Shown piece after piece: positions 1-8,487 of a stretch of DNA of 64,000 bases. Positions within the stretch are counted from its first letter, which is position 1; every line of letters begins with the position of its first letter. A model generated the notes under the pieces. It saw only the letters and a program-made list of their open reading frames with translations, was not told where the DNA came from and made no database searches. Position numbers and translations under genes: made by a program. This stretch comes from Sphingobium abikonense NBRC 16140 (GTDB taxonomy: Bacteria > Pseudomonadota > Alphaproteobacteria > Sphingomonadales > Sphingomonadaceae), in contig NZ_BCYT01000018.1 of assembly GCF_001598335.1 (NCBI RefSeq), positions 1-64,000 of the forward strand, read 5' to 3'.

Positions 1-9
1 GTCACCAAC

Positions 10-38
10 CCGAAGCGCCGCTTGGGCCGGCGCTTCGG
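10..38. terminator. 11-bp inverted repeat, possible terminator
   Basis: A perfect 11-bp inverted repeat (CCGAAGCGCCG / CGGCGCTTCGG) encloses a 7-nt loop. It lies 3' of the minus-strand FYDLN gene and at the end of whatever lies left of the window. No long T-run follows on either strand, so termination is plausible but not certain. Confidence 0.45.
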
Positions 39-89
39 AGGTCGCTGCCTCTAGGATCGTCGGACCCCATTGGCAAGCGGAATTTTCAG

Positions 90-425
90 TTAATTGTCGT
101 CATTGTCGTCGTCATTGCCGGCTTCGACGCCCAGGTCGTCGTCACCACCCAGATCGACGTCATTGTCCGGGGAATCATCGTCGTCATCGACGTCGATATC
201 CAGATCCAGATCATCGTCGGCCGTTTCCCGTTCGCCGTCGGCGGTTTCCACCACCTTCTTGGGCGCTTCCTCATAGGGCAAGGGCTGCTTCGACTTCAGC
301 ACCGGCTCGGGCTCCCAGGCGGTATTGCAGTTGATGCACACCACCGGATCGTCCTTGCCCAAATCGTAGAAGCGAGTCGCGCATTTCGGGCAGGTCCGCT
401 TCGTGCCCCATTCAGCCTTCACCAT
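90..425 (-). CDS. TIGR02300/FYDLN acid domain protein, zinc-ribbon with polyacidic tail
   Basis: This 111-residue protein has two CxxC pairs (C12/C15 and C30/C33) that form a probable zinc ribbon. The family-defining FYDL motif sits at residues 19-22, directly after the first pair. The last ~45 residues are almost entirely Asp, Glu, Asn and Gly, which gives an extremely acidic, probably disordered tail. The family is widespread in alphaproteobacteria and its function is not established. The gene is divergent from aroA, which is a common arrangement. The ATG start begins immediately before the conserved N-terminal block. Nucleic-acid or ribosome binding by the ribbon, with the tail as a mimic or shield, would be speculation. 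Confidence 0.85.
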   Translation of the reverse strand: MVKAEWGTKRTCPKCATRFYDLGKDDPVVCINCNTAWEPEPVLKSKQPLPYEEAPKKVVETADGERETADDDLDLDIDVDDDDDSPDNDVDLGGDDDLGVEAGNDDDNDDN

Positions 426-572
426 GTCCGGCCTGTTCCTTCTTCGATGCTCAAACAGAAATCACGCGGCGCAACAGCCTGGTCGCCCGCGAAACGAGGC
501 GCGCCTTGCCATAGGCAAACCCCGCTGTCAAAAGCCGCGGAGATTTTTTCCGTTCCATGACAAGGGGCATTT

Positions 573-1913
573 GTGACCCAGACCCAAGACCAGCCTATGC
601 CCATGACCTTCCGCGCAGCGCCCCCGCTTTCGGGCAACGTCACCGTACCGGGCGACAAGAGCATATCGCACCGGTCGCTGATGCTGTCCGCTCTGGCGGT
701 GGGGGAAAGCCGGGTCGAAGGACTGCTGGAAGGCGAAGACGTGCTCGCCACTGCCGCCGCGATGCGGGCCATGGGCGCCCGGATCGAGCGTGACGCCGAC
801 GGCGTCTGGCATATTCACGGCGTGGGCGTCGGCGGACTGTTGCAGCCAGATACCGCGCTTGACATGGGCAATAGCGGCACGTCGACGCGGTTGCTGATGG
901 GCCTGCTCGCCAGCCATGACCTCACCGCTACATTCACCGGCGACGCATCCTTGAGCAAGCGTCCGATGGCGCGGGTGACGGAGCCGCTGGCCCAGATGGG
1001 CGCCAGCTTCACGACCAGCCCCGGAAACCGCCTGCCGCTGACGATGAAGGGCGCGTGCCCGGCGGTGCCGCTGGATTATGAGTTGCCCGTCGCATCGGCG
1101 CAGGTGAAGTCGGCCATCTTGCTGGCCGGTCTCAATACGCCGGGCATCACGCGGGTCGTCGAGCCGGTCCCGACGCGCGACCATAGCGAACGCATGCTCC
1201 AGGGATTCGGCGCGGACTTGACCGTCGAAACGCAGGCCGATGGGACGCGGGTCATCACGCTTGTGGGTGAGGCCGAACTTCAGCCGCAGCAGATTGTCGT
1301 GCCGGGCGACCCCTCCTCCGCCGCCTTCCCGATGGTCGCGGCGCTGATCGTGCCGGGGTCCACAGTGACGATCGGCAATGTCGGTCTCAATTCCACGCGG
1401 GCCGGACTGATCGACCTGCTGCGTGAAATGGGGGGGGCGATCGAGGTGGTGAACCAGCGAGACGTCGGCGGCGAGCCGGTCGGCGACCTGATCATCACCG
1501 CGTCCGCTCTGCACGGCTTCGAACCCGATCCCGCCCGCGCACCCAGCATGATCGACGAATATCCGGTCGCCTTCGTCGCCGCCGCCCTGGCCCACGGGCG
1601 CAGCGTCTTTCGAGGGCTGGAGGAACTGAGGGTCAAGGAATCCGACCGTATCGCTACCATGGCCGAAGGTCTGCGAGCCATAGGCGCGCGGGTGGAGGAA
1701 CTGGAAGACGGCCTAATCATCGAGGGCACGGGCGGGCAGTTGCTGCCGGGCGGCGGACCGATCGCGACGAAGCTGGATCATCGCATCGCCATGAGCTTCG
1801 CCATTGCAGGCCTCATGTGCCACGACGGCGTGACGATCGACGACATGCGCCCGGTCGCCACCAGCTTCCCGACCTTCATGCCGTTGCTGCGTCAATTGGG
1901 GGCAGTGGCATGA
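573..1913 (+). CDS. aroA: 3-phosphoshikimate 1-carboxyvinyltransferase (EPSP synthase)
   Basis: This is the sixth step of the shikimate pathway: shikimate-3-phosphate plus PEP gives EPSP, in the cytoplasm. The 446-residue protein carries PGDKSISHR (26-34), GNSGTSTR (99-106), SAQVKSA, the DEYP segment and the RVKESDR signature. Overall wording (GLLEGEDV, LLAGLNTPGIT, APSMIDEYP, LDHRIAMSF) follows class II enzymes such as Agrobacterium CP4. The position equivalent to the glyphosate-determining Ala of CP4 is Gly102 here. I chose the GTG start because AAGGGG lies 5 nt upstream; ATGs at 597 and 603 are alternatives. The stop overlaps the next start (ATGA), so the two are probably translationally coupled. 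Confidence 0.97.
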   Translation: MTQTQDQPMPMTFRAAPPLSGNVTVPGDKSISHRSLMLSALAVGESRVEGLLEGEDVLATAAAMRAMGARIERDADGVWHIHGVGVGGLLQPDTALDMGNSGTSTRLLMGLLASHDLTATFTGDASLSKRPMARVTEPLAQMGASFTTSPGNRLPLTMKGACPAVPLDYELPVASAQVKSAILLAGLNTPGITRVVEPVPTRDHSERMLQGFGADLTVETQADGTRVITLVGEAELQPQQIVVPGDPSSAAFPMVAALIVPGSTVTIGNVGLNSTRAGLIDLLREMGGAIEVVNQRDVGGEPVGDLIITASALHGFEPDPARAPSMIDEYPVAFVAAALAHGRSVFRGLEELRVKESDRIATMAEGLRAIGARVEELEDGLIIEGTGGQLLPGGGPIATKLDHRIAMSFAIAGLMCHDGVTIDDMRPVATSFPTFMPLLRQLGAVA

Positions 1914-2158
1914 CCCTTGACCTTGCCAATCTGGTCGGCCTTGCCGGCAGCGCGCTCATGGTGGTGGCCTATGCCTACAGCAATATGGCCCGGCAGCTAA
2001 ATTTCGTCATTTTCAATCTCCTCAACCTCTTTGGATCGCTGCTTCTCATCTGGTCGCTGACGGTCCATTTCAACATGGCGTCGATGGCGCTGGAAATCGT
2101 CTGGGCAGCCATCGCGCTGCTCGGTCTTGGCAACGCGCTCCGCAGGAAAACGCAATGA
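1910..2158 (+). CDS. Small CBU_0592-like integral membrane protein
   Basis: This protein of about 82 residues has two to three hydrophobic segments with Asn/Ser-rich turns (AYSNMARQLN, FNLLNLFGS). It resembles the CBU_0592-type family of small membrane proteins of unknown function. The start used here overlaps the aroA stop by 4 nt, and its own stop overlaps the cmk start by 4 nt, so it is wedged between two biosynthetic genes as one translational unit. A longer in-frame opening inside aroA is rejected because the hydrophobic family domain begins at this ATG. Function unknown. Confidence 0.75.
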   Translation: MTLDLANLVGLAGSALMVVAYAYSNMARQLNFVIFNLLNLFGSLLLIWSLTVHFNMASMALEIVWAAIALLGLGNALRRKTQ

Positions 2159-2799
2159 TCATCGCCGTCGACGGCCCCGCCGCATCGGGCAAGGGCACAA
2201 TCGCCAAGGCATTGGGCCGCCATTATGGGTTGCCGGTGCTGGATACGGGTCTGCTCTATCGCGCAGTGGGGTTGTCGGTGCTCAAGGCCGGCGGCGATCC
2301 GGACCGGGAGGAGGATGCCCTCGCCGCCTGTGATTTCAGCGATTCGCTCCTCGCCGACCCGGCTCTGCGCAGCGAAGCGGTCGGCAGCCTCGCCAGTCGC
2401 GTATCCGTGCATCAGGTCGTGCGCGACGCGCTCGTCCAGCGGCAGCGCGACTTTGCGACCCAGCCCGGCGGCGCGATCCTCGATGGGCGTGACATCGGCA
2501 CGGTCATCGCACCCGATGCCGACGCCAAGATTTTCGTCACCGCCAGTGTGCACGTGCGGGCCGAGCGCCGTTACAAGGATGCGCTCGCGCATGGTGGACA
2601 TCCCGACATGGACTCGCTGGTCGCCGACATTCAGGCGCGCGACACCCGCGACATGAGCCGGGATCATGCTCCGTTGCGGGTTGCCGATGGCGCGGACTTG
2701 CTCGACACGTCGGATTTGACTATAGAGTTGGCCGTCCAGCGGGCGATCGCGCTTGTGGACGCCCAGCTTGAAGGTCTCTCTCCACGAGTGACCCGATAA
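2155..2799 (+). CDS. cmk: Cytidylate kinase
   Basis: It phosphorylates CMP and dCMP to the diphosphates with ATP, in cytoplasmic pyrimidine nucleotide salvage. The 214-residue protein has the P-loop GPAASGKGT (7-15), the nucleoside-binding DTGLLYRAVG region, the LDGRDIGTV motif and a RDTRDMSRDHAPL lid segment, all normal for the family. It is third in the aroA-membrane protein-cmk unit and is followed directly by a hairpin terminator. The cmk-rpsA order is conserved in many proteobacteria. Confidence 0.97.
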   Translation: MIIAVDGPAASGKGTIAKALGRHYGLPVLDTGLLYRAVGLSVLKAGGDPDREEDALAACDFSDSLLADPALRSEAVGSLASRVSVHQVVRDALVQRQRDFATQPGGAILDGRDIGTVIAPDADAKIFVTASVHVRAERRYKDALAHGGHPDMDSLVADIQARDTRDMSRDHAPLRVADGADLLDTSDLTIELAVQRAIALVDAQLEGLSPRVTR

Positions 2800-2827
2800 G
2801 GCGCGCGGATTTTCCGGGCGCCCTTTT
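2800..2827 (+). terminator. Rho-independent terminator of the aroA-cmk unit
   Basis: It starts immediately after the cmk TAA. The stem is GGCGC-(G)-CGG with a loop ATTTT and CCG-(G)-GCGCC, containing one G/G mismatch, followed by CTTTTCGCTTTT. It would separate cmk from rpsA transcription. Confidence 0.7.
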
Positions 2828-2962
2828 CGCTTTTCTCGACGGCGCGTCCCTTTGCCCTCAACCCATTGGATACGCGGCGGGTATTCGGCCTGGCGCGTAG
2901 TTTGGCCAAAGACCACCGGACACAACCGGTTGGCCAGCAATGACGAGTGAAGGAACGACTTA

Positions 2963-4675
2963 ATGGCCTCTACGGCATTTCCCTCGCGCGACGATTTCGC
3001 CGCGCTGCTCAATGATTCTCTCGGTGGCGAGGATGGCGGTTTCGAAGGCCGCGTCGTCAAGGGCACCGTTACCGGTATCGAAAACGACCTGGCCGTCATC
3101 GACGTTGGCCTGAAATCCGAAGGCCGCGTGCCGCTGCGCGAATTCGCGATGCCCGGCCAGAAGGCTGACCTCAAGGTCGGCGACGAAGTCGAAGTCTATG
3201 TCGACCGCGTCGAAAATGCTCATGGCGAAGCCATGCTGTCGCGCGACCGCGCGCGCCGCGAAGCCGCCTGGGACAAGCTGGAATCCGAGTTTACCGAAAG
3301 CGCCCGCGTCGAAGGCGTCATCTTCGGCCGCGTCAAGGGTGGCTTCACCGTCGACCTCGACGGCGCCGTCGCGTTCCTTCCCGGCAGCCAGGTCGATATC
3401 CGCCCCGTGCGCGATGTCACGCCTCTGATGGACATTCCGCAGCCCTTCCAGATCCTCAAGATGGATCGTCGCCGCGGCAACATCGTCGTGTCGCGCCGCG
3501 CCATTCTGGAAGAAACCCGCGCCGAACAGCGCAGCGGCCTCATCCAGACGCTGGCCGAAGGGCAGATCATCGAAGGCGTCGTCAAGAACATCACCGACTA
3601 TGGCGCGTTCGTCGACCTGGGCGGCATTGACGGCCTGCTGCACGTCACCGACCTCAGCTACAAGCGCATCAATCATCCCAACGAGATGATCAACATCGGC
3701 GACACGGTAAAGGTGCAGATCATCCGCATCAACCGCGACACGCAGCGCATCTCGCTGGGCATGAAGCAGCTGGAAAGCGATCCGTGGGAAGGCGCGAGCG
3801 CCAAATATCCGGTCGGCGCGAAGCTGACGGGCCGCGTCACGAACATCACCGAATATGGTGCTTTCGTCGAGTTGGAGCCGGGCATCGAAGGTCTGGTTCA
3901 CGTTTCGGAAATGTCGTGGACGAAGAAGAACGTACACCCCGGCAAGATCGTGTCGACCAGCCAGGAAGTCGAAGTCTTGGTTCTGGAAGTCGATCCCGAG
4001 AAGCGCCGCATCAGCCTGGGCCTCAAGCAGGCGCAGTCGAACCCCTGGGACAGCTTTGCCGAACGTCACCCCGTCGGTTCGACCGTCGAGGGCGAAGTCA
4101 AGAATGCGACCGAATTCGGCCTGTTCATCGGCCTGGACGGCGACGTCGACGGCATGGTGCACATGTCCGACATCGCATGGGGCATTTCGGGCGAAGACGC
4201 GCTGGCGCTGCATCGCAAGGGCGAGACGGTACAGGCCGTCGTTCTCGACATCGACGTCGAGAAGGAGCGCATCAGCCTTGGCATGAAGCAGCTTGAGCGT
4301 GGCGGCCCGGCCGCTGGCGGCACTGCGGCTGCTGCCGCTGGCCTCAACAAGAACGCGATCGTCACCGTGACGGTTCTGGAAGTGCGCGACGGTGGTCTGG
4401 AAGTCCAGGCCGGGGAAGACGGCGCTGCCGGCTTCATCAAGCGTAGCGACCTTGGCCGCGACCGCGACGAACAGCGTCCCGAACGCTTCCAGGTCGGCCA
4501 GAAGTTCGACGCCATGGTGACTGGTTTCGACCGCGCCAAGAAGCCGACCTTCTCGGTCAAAGCGATGCAGATCGCCGAAGAGAAGCAGGCCGTGGCACAG
4601 TATGGCTCGTCCGACAGCGGCGCGTCGCTGGGCGACATTCTGGGCGAAGCGCTCAAGGCCAAGACCGAAGGCTGA
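2963..4675 (+). CDS. rpsA: 30S ribosomal protein S1
   Basis: This mRNA-binding ribosomal protein helps deliver structured mRNAs to the 30S subunit. The 570-residue protein contains serial S1/OB repeats. Clear repeat landmarks are TDYGAFVDLGGIDGLLHVTD, TEYGAFVELEPGIEGLVHVS and TEFGLFIGLDGDVDGMVHMS, each followed by an RISLGxKQ motif. An Ala/Gly linker near residue 450 precedes the last, more divergent repeat. The length matches alphaproteobacterial S1. The ATG is preceded by AAGGA with 8-nt spacing. The gene appears to have its own promoter after the cmk terminator and ends in a strong terminator. Confidence 0.98.
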   Translation: MASTAFPSRDDFAALLNDSLGGEDGGFEGRVVKGTVTGIENDLAVIDVGLKSEGRVPLREFAMPGQKADLKVGDEVEVYVDRVENAHGEAMLSRDRARREAAWDKLESEFTESARVEGVIFGRVKGGFTVDLDGAVAFLPGSQVDIRPVRDVTPLMDIPQPFQILKMDRRRGNIVVSRRAILEETRAEQRSGLIQTLAEGQIIEGVVKNITDYGAFVDLGGIDGLLHVTDLSYKRINHPNEMINIGDTVKVQIIRINRDTQRISLGMKQLESDPWEGASAKYPVGAKLTGRVTNITEYGAFVELEPGIEGLVHVSEMSWTKKNVHPGKIVSTSQEVEVLVLEVDPEKRRISLGLKQAQSNPWDSFAERHPVGSTVEGEVKNATEFGLFIGLDGDVDGMVHMSDIAWGISGEDALALHRKGETVQAVVLDIDVEKERISLGMKQLERGGPAAGGTAAAAAGLNKNAIVTVTVLEVRDGGLEVQAGEDGAAGFIKRSDLGRDRDEQRPERFQVGQKFDAMVTGFDRAKKPTFSVKAMQIAEEKQAVAQYGSSDSGASLGDILGEALKAKTEG

Positions 4676-4696
4676 TCCCTTCAGAACCTTTAGGCG

Positions 4697-4736
4697 AAAG
4701 GCCCGTCGGACCCCACGTTCGGCGGGCCTTTCTCAT
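4697..4736 (+). terminator. Rho-independent terminator of rpsA
   Basis: A 9-bp stem (AAAGGCCCG / CGGGCCTTT) with a 17-nt loop is followed by TCTCATT. It lies 21 nt after the rpsA stop and upstream of ihfB. Confidence 0.8.
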
Positions 4737-4833
4737 TATGACACAATCGCAACGATAATGTAGCGGGCAATTGTCAACGCCTTCCAAAAGCAGTATGAAA
4801 CGGCAGGGAACAGCAGAGGGGCGCTGGACACCA

Positions 4834-5124
4834 ATGATCCGTTCGGAACTGATTCAAAAGCTGGCCGAGGAAAATCCGGGACTGACCGTGCCGGAGGTTG
4901 AGCGGATCGTCGACCTCTTCTTCCGTGAAATCGTCGATCGTCTGGCGTCGGGCGGTCGTGTGGAATTGCGTGGCTTTGGCGCATTCACGACCCGCGCCCG
5001 TGATGCGCGCACGGGGCGCAACCCTCGCACCGGCGAGCAGGTGCCCGTATCCGCCAAGCGCGTTCCCTATTTCAAGCCGGGCAAGGAAATGCGCGAACGC
5101 CTGAACAGCGGCAGCGAAGCCTGA
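4834..5124 (+). CDS. ihfB: Integration host factor subunit beta
   Basis: This is a DNA-bending nucleoid protein that forms a heterodimer with IhfA. The 96-residue protein aligns end to end with the HU/IHF family: the N-terminal helix-turn ([17 protein letters not shown]), the beta-arm with the RNPRTG tip (62-67) containing the intercalating proline, and the C-terminal [12 protein letters not shown]. An upstream in-frame ATG at 4771 would add 21 non-conserved residues, so the ATG giving the family-standard N-terminus is preferred. Position downstream of rpsA is typical of proteobacteria. Confidence 0.95.
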   Translation: MIRSELIQKLAEENPGLTVPEVERIVDLFFREIVDRLASGGRVELRGFGAFTTRARDARTGRNPRTGEQVPVSAKRVPYFKPGKEMRERLNSGSEA

Positions 5125-5172
5125 GTTCTGCGACTTGACCTGATCGCCGCGCCGGCTATGGCCGTGGCATAT

Positions 5173-5258
5173 GCGGACGTGGCGAAATCGGTAGACGCAG
5201 CGGACTTAAAATCCGCCTTCCCCTGGAAATGCGGGTTCAAGTCCCGCCGTCCGCACCA
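5173..5258 (+). tRNA. tRNA-Leu (anticodon UAA)
   Basis: The acceptor stem GCGGACG pairs with CGTCCGC and CCA is encoded. The anticodon stem is GCGGA/TCCGC around the loop CTTAAAA with anticodon TAA (5207-5209). A T-arm of the GGGTTCAAGTCCC type is present, as is a long variable arm typical of class II tRNAs. Total length is 86 nt including CCA. Confidence 0.97.
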
Positions 5259-5499
5259 TCACGCACTATGATGGCCAGCGCTGGCGAGTGACGCGACGCT
5301 CTACCATTTTGCCGGAGTTGTCGCGCACCTCCCGCCGGACTTGGCATGTCGGCATCATGTCAAACTTGCCGGCGCCTGTGCTTCCCATAACACCCGCCCT
5401 TTCGTTTCACCGATCCCTCATGAACAGCGCGCGGACCCCTTGCAGGCATTTTTCTACTTAAATACTGGCCTTTCGCTCTCGCAGCGGCAATGATGGGGC

Positions 5500-7284
5500 A
5501 TGGCCGGCGCGATTGATCCCAATAGTTTCAGTGACTCCCTCGTAATCCTTGGCGCGGCGGGGCTGGTGATACCCGGCTTCGCGCGCTTCCGGATCAGCCC
5601 GGTTATCGGGTTCATCCTGGTTGGGCTGGCAGTCGGACCCGCTGGGCTGGGCGCCTTGGTCGAGCGTTATCCGTGGCTCTACCATATCACCATTTCCGAC
5701 AGGGAAGCGATCGAACCCTTTGCCGAGCTGGGTATTATCCTGCTGCTCTTTTCGATCGGTCTGGAACTGAGTTTCAAACGCCTGTGGTCGATGCGCGCGC
5801 AGGTGTTCGGGGTTGGTGCGGCCGAATTGTTCGGCAGCGGACTGCTGATTGCGGCGGGACTCTATCTTCTGGGGCAACCCACCGCCGGCGCGATCGGCCT
5901 TGGCCTCGCCCTCGCCCTCTCCTCGACCGCCGTCGTGCTGCCGATGGTCGGCACGCAGAGCGCGGTTGGCCGCGCCGCCTTCTCGATGCTGCTGTTCGAA
6001 GACCTTGCGCTTGTCCCCATCATCTTCATGCTCGGCGCGCTTGCCCCCTCGGTGGCCAGCAGCCCGGATGGCGCGTGGAGCGCGCTCGCCAGCACCTTGG
6101 TCAAGGGGGGCGTGACCGTTGGCGTCATGCTGATCCTGGGGCGCATCACCCTGCCCCATATTTTCAGCCAGGCCGCACGCACGAAAAGCCCCGAAGTCTT
6201 TCTGGCTGCCAGCCTGCTGGTCGTCATCATTTCCAGCATGGCAACCTCGATCGCGGGTTTGTCGCCGATCGTCGGTGCGCTGGTCGCGGGCTTGTTGATC
6301 GCGGAAACCGATTATCATGGCGAAGTCGAGGTCATCACCGCCCCGTTCAAGGGCCTGGCGCTCGGCGTCTTTCTGATCACCGTGGGCATGAGCCTGGACC
6401 TGCGCGTCATTCTGGCCAACTGGCCCAGCCTGATGCTCGCCGTGTTCGGGGTCGTGCTGTGCAAGACGCTAGTGACAGCGGCCCTGCTCTATTTCTCGGG
6501 CACCCGCAAAGGGACCGCGCTGGAAGTTGGCGTGCTGATGTCCAGCCCGTCTGAAACGACATTGATCGTCCTGTCTGCGGCCGCCGCCGCACAGCTGATC
6601 CTGCCATCGACCGCCGCCTTCTGGCAGATCGTGACGGCAATCGGCCTCACCATCACGCCGCTGCTCGCGCGATTCGGCCATGATATCGCCCGCCGCCTGG
6701 AAATGGCTTTGGGCGAGGAAAGAGCGGATACCGACGAAGTGCAGACGGAGGCTGCAGCGGTGGTCATCGGCTTTGGCCGGGTCGGCCGCATGGTCTGCGA
6801 CCTTTTGCGCACACATGGTCAGCGCTTCATCGTCGTGGAGTCCGACCCTGATGTCGTGGCGGAGGCGCGCCGGTCGGGCTATCCCATCCTGTTTGGCGAC
6901 GTCGCGCGCGTCGAAATGCTCGACAAGCTGCGCCTGGGCCATGCGCGCGCGCTTATTCTGACGATGGACGATCCGGTGCTGTCGGTTCGCGTGACGCAGC
7001 GGGTGCGCGGCTGGGTGCCAGACCTGCCCATTATTGCGCGCGCGCGCGATGCGGACCATGCTGCGCAGCTCTATCGCGCCGGCGCCAGCGACGCCGTCCC
7101 CGAAACGCTCGAAAGCTCGCTGCAACTGGCGGAAACCGCGCTGGTAGACCTTGGCGTTGCCATGGGGCCGGTTATCGCCTCCATTCACCAGACGCGCGAG
7201 GATTTGCGCCTGGGGATCAAGGATGCGGCGCAGATGCAGAAAGCGCCCAAATTGCGGCGGCTGCGCGCAGACGAAACACAGTGA
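5500..7284 (+). CDS. CPA2-type cation:proton antiporter (KefB/C/YbaL-like) with RCK/TrkA-N domain
   Basis: This inner-membrane monovalent cation/H+ antiporter has 594 residues. About twelve hydrophobic segments fill residues 10-400, with the Na+/H+ exchanger signature ALSSTAVVLPM and the conserved FEDL segment. A cytoplasmic Rossmann TrkA-N domain starts near residue 420 with VIGFGRVGRMV (GxGxxG) and the acidic residue of VVESD. It regulates transport by binding NAD(H) or a related nucleotide. No glutathione-specific ancillary gene (kefF/G) is adjacent, so glutathione gating cannot be claimed. It converges on the glutaminase gene with only 2 nt between stops. Confidence 0.9.
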   Translation: MAGAIDPNSFSDSLVILGAAGLVIPGFARFRISPVIGFILVGLAVGPAGLGALVERYPWLYHITISDREAIEPFAELGIILLLFSIGLELSFKRLWSMRAQVFGVGAAELFGSGLLIAAGLYLLGQPTAGAIGLGLALALSSTAVVLPMVGTQSAVGRAAFSMLLFEDLALVPIIFMLGALAPSVASSPDGAWSALASTLVKGGVTVGVMLILGRITLPHIFSQAARTKSPEVFLAASLLVVIISSMATSIAGLSPIVGALVAGLLIAETDYHGEVEVITAPFKGLALGVFLITVGMSLDLRVILANWPSLMLAVFGVVLCKTLVTAALLYFSGTRKGTALEVGVLMSSPSETTLIVLSAAAAAQLILPSTAAFWQIVTAIGLTITPLLARFGHDIARRLEMALGEERADTDEVQTEAAAVVIGFGRVGRMVCDLLRTHGQRFIVVESDPDVVAEARRSGYPILFGDVARVEMLDKLRLGHARALILTMDDPVLSVRVTQRVRGWVPDLPIIARARDADHAAQLYRAGASDAVPETLESSLQLAETALVDLGVAMGPVIASIHQTREDLRLGIKDAAQMQKAPKLRRLRADETQ

Positions 7285-7286
7285 GG

Positions 7287-8228
7287 TCAGCGGGCGACGG
7301 GCGGGCTGAAGATCGACCATCCGGTCCGGCTGGACAGCTCCTCCAGCGCCAATGTGCCCAACTGGCTGTTGCCGCTGGCGTTCAGGCCCGGTGACCACAC
7401 CGCGATCGACGCGCGCCCTGGCACGATCGCCAATATGCCACCCCCGACCCCCGATTTGCCGGGCATGCCAACCCGAAAGGCGAAGTCGCCCGATGCGTCA
7501 TAATGGCCGCAGGTCAACATCAGCGCGTTGATACGCCGCGCCCGGCGCGGTGACACCACCCGACCGCCATCGGGATGCCGTCCGTCCAGCATCAGATAGC
7601 GTCCCGCAAGTGCCAGCTGCCGGCAACTCATCTCGATCGCGCATTGATGGAAATAGGCGCCGAGCACCAGTTCGACCGGATGGCGCACATTGTCGAAAGC
7701 GCGCATATAATTGGCCAGCGCCATGTTGCGAAAGCCCGATGCGGTTTCGGATGCGGCCACTTCCTCGTTAATGGCGATGTCGTCGTCACCCGCCAGATAG
7801 CGCAGAAAGCGGAGCATTTCACCGATGGCGACGCGCGGCTGATGACCGCCCAGATTGACGTCGGCGACCACAATGGCGCCTGCGTTGATGAAGGGATTGC
7901 GGGGAATGCCCTGCTCATGCTCCAGCTGCACGATCGAATTGAAAGCGGTGCCCGATGGCTCCCGTCCCACGCGATCCCATAGCTGATCGCCAACCTTCCC
8001 AAGCGCTAGTGTCAGCGCGAACACCTTTGATATGGACTGGATGGAAAAGCGCAGGTTGGCCTCGCCGCCTGTCACCATTTGCCCGTCCGCCGTCGCCACG
8101 GCGATGCCGAAATGATGCGGCTCCACCTTGGCGAGTTCGGGGATATAATGGGCGACGCGGCCGCGATCCTGAGCGCTTCGCATGGTGGCGACGATGTCTG
8201 CCACGATATCGGTAAGATCGTCCGCCAT
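7287..8228 (-). CDS. glsA: Glutaminase
   Basis: It hydrolyses L-glutamine to glutamate and ammonia and belongs to the serine beta-lactamase-like fold. The nucleophile motif is in SIQSISKVF (S-x-x-K). Other family blocks present are [10 protein letters not shown], the NPFINAGA segment, [21 protein letters not shown] and the C-terminal GKSGVGGGI. The length is about 306 residues from the ATG chosen here, near the family norm of ~308. That ATG has AGGGA 4 nt upstream; a TTG seven codons earlier (8249) is the alternative. Possible roles are acid resistance or nitrogen metabolism; no neighbour specifies one. Confidence 0.93.
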   Translation of the reverse strand: MADDLTDIVADIVATMRSAQDRGRVAHYIPELAKVEPHHFGIAVATADGQMVTGGEANLRFSIQSISKVFALTLALGKVGDQLWDRVGREPSGTAFNSIVQLEHEQGIPRNPFINAGAIVVADVNLGGHQPRVAIGEMLRFLRYLAGDDDIAINEEVAASETASGFRNMALANYMRAFDNVRHPVELVLGAYFHQCAIEMSCRQLALAGRYLMLDGRHPDGGRVVSPRRARRINALMLTCGHYDASGDFAFRVGMPGKSGVGGGILAIVPGRASIAVWSPGLNASGNSQLGTLALEELSSRTGWSIFSPPVAR

Positions 8229-8487
8229 GTCTTCCCTGATGCTCCCCAAGACACCTTAGCGACAAGCAGGACAGGAAAGAAGATGGCCAACGCTCAAGGC
8301 CACGTCGCTGGCAGGACGTGATGATCGAAAGCGGGTCACGCCACAGGGGCGCCGCCCCCCCCGCGCAGCGGCCGACCTTGCGGGCGGCAGAGCGCAACAA
8401 ATCCGCTGTCGCTCGCGAGACTCGGAACCGGGAGGGCAGCCTATCGCCGCCGCCAACGCTCTCCCTCCCGCTGGGTGCGGTCAAACC

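Noticed and set aside
2960-4213. 417-codon minus-strand open frame
   Set aside because: Antisense to the repeated S1 domains of rpsA; the Asp/His/Ala-rich translation is what an antisense S1 frame gives.
5274-5285. 12-bp palindrome GCCAGCGCTGGC after tRNA-Leu
   Set aside because: Short, GC-only and without a T-run; such dyads arise often by chance in this base composition. No integrase or attachment-site duplication of the tRNA end was seen.
8429-8470. 8-bp inverted repeat CGGGAGGG / CCCTCCCG between glutaminase and the efflux operon
   Set aside because: Its 26-nt loop and lack of a T-run on the minus strand make it a poor terminator candidate.
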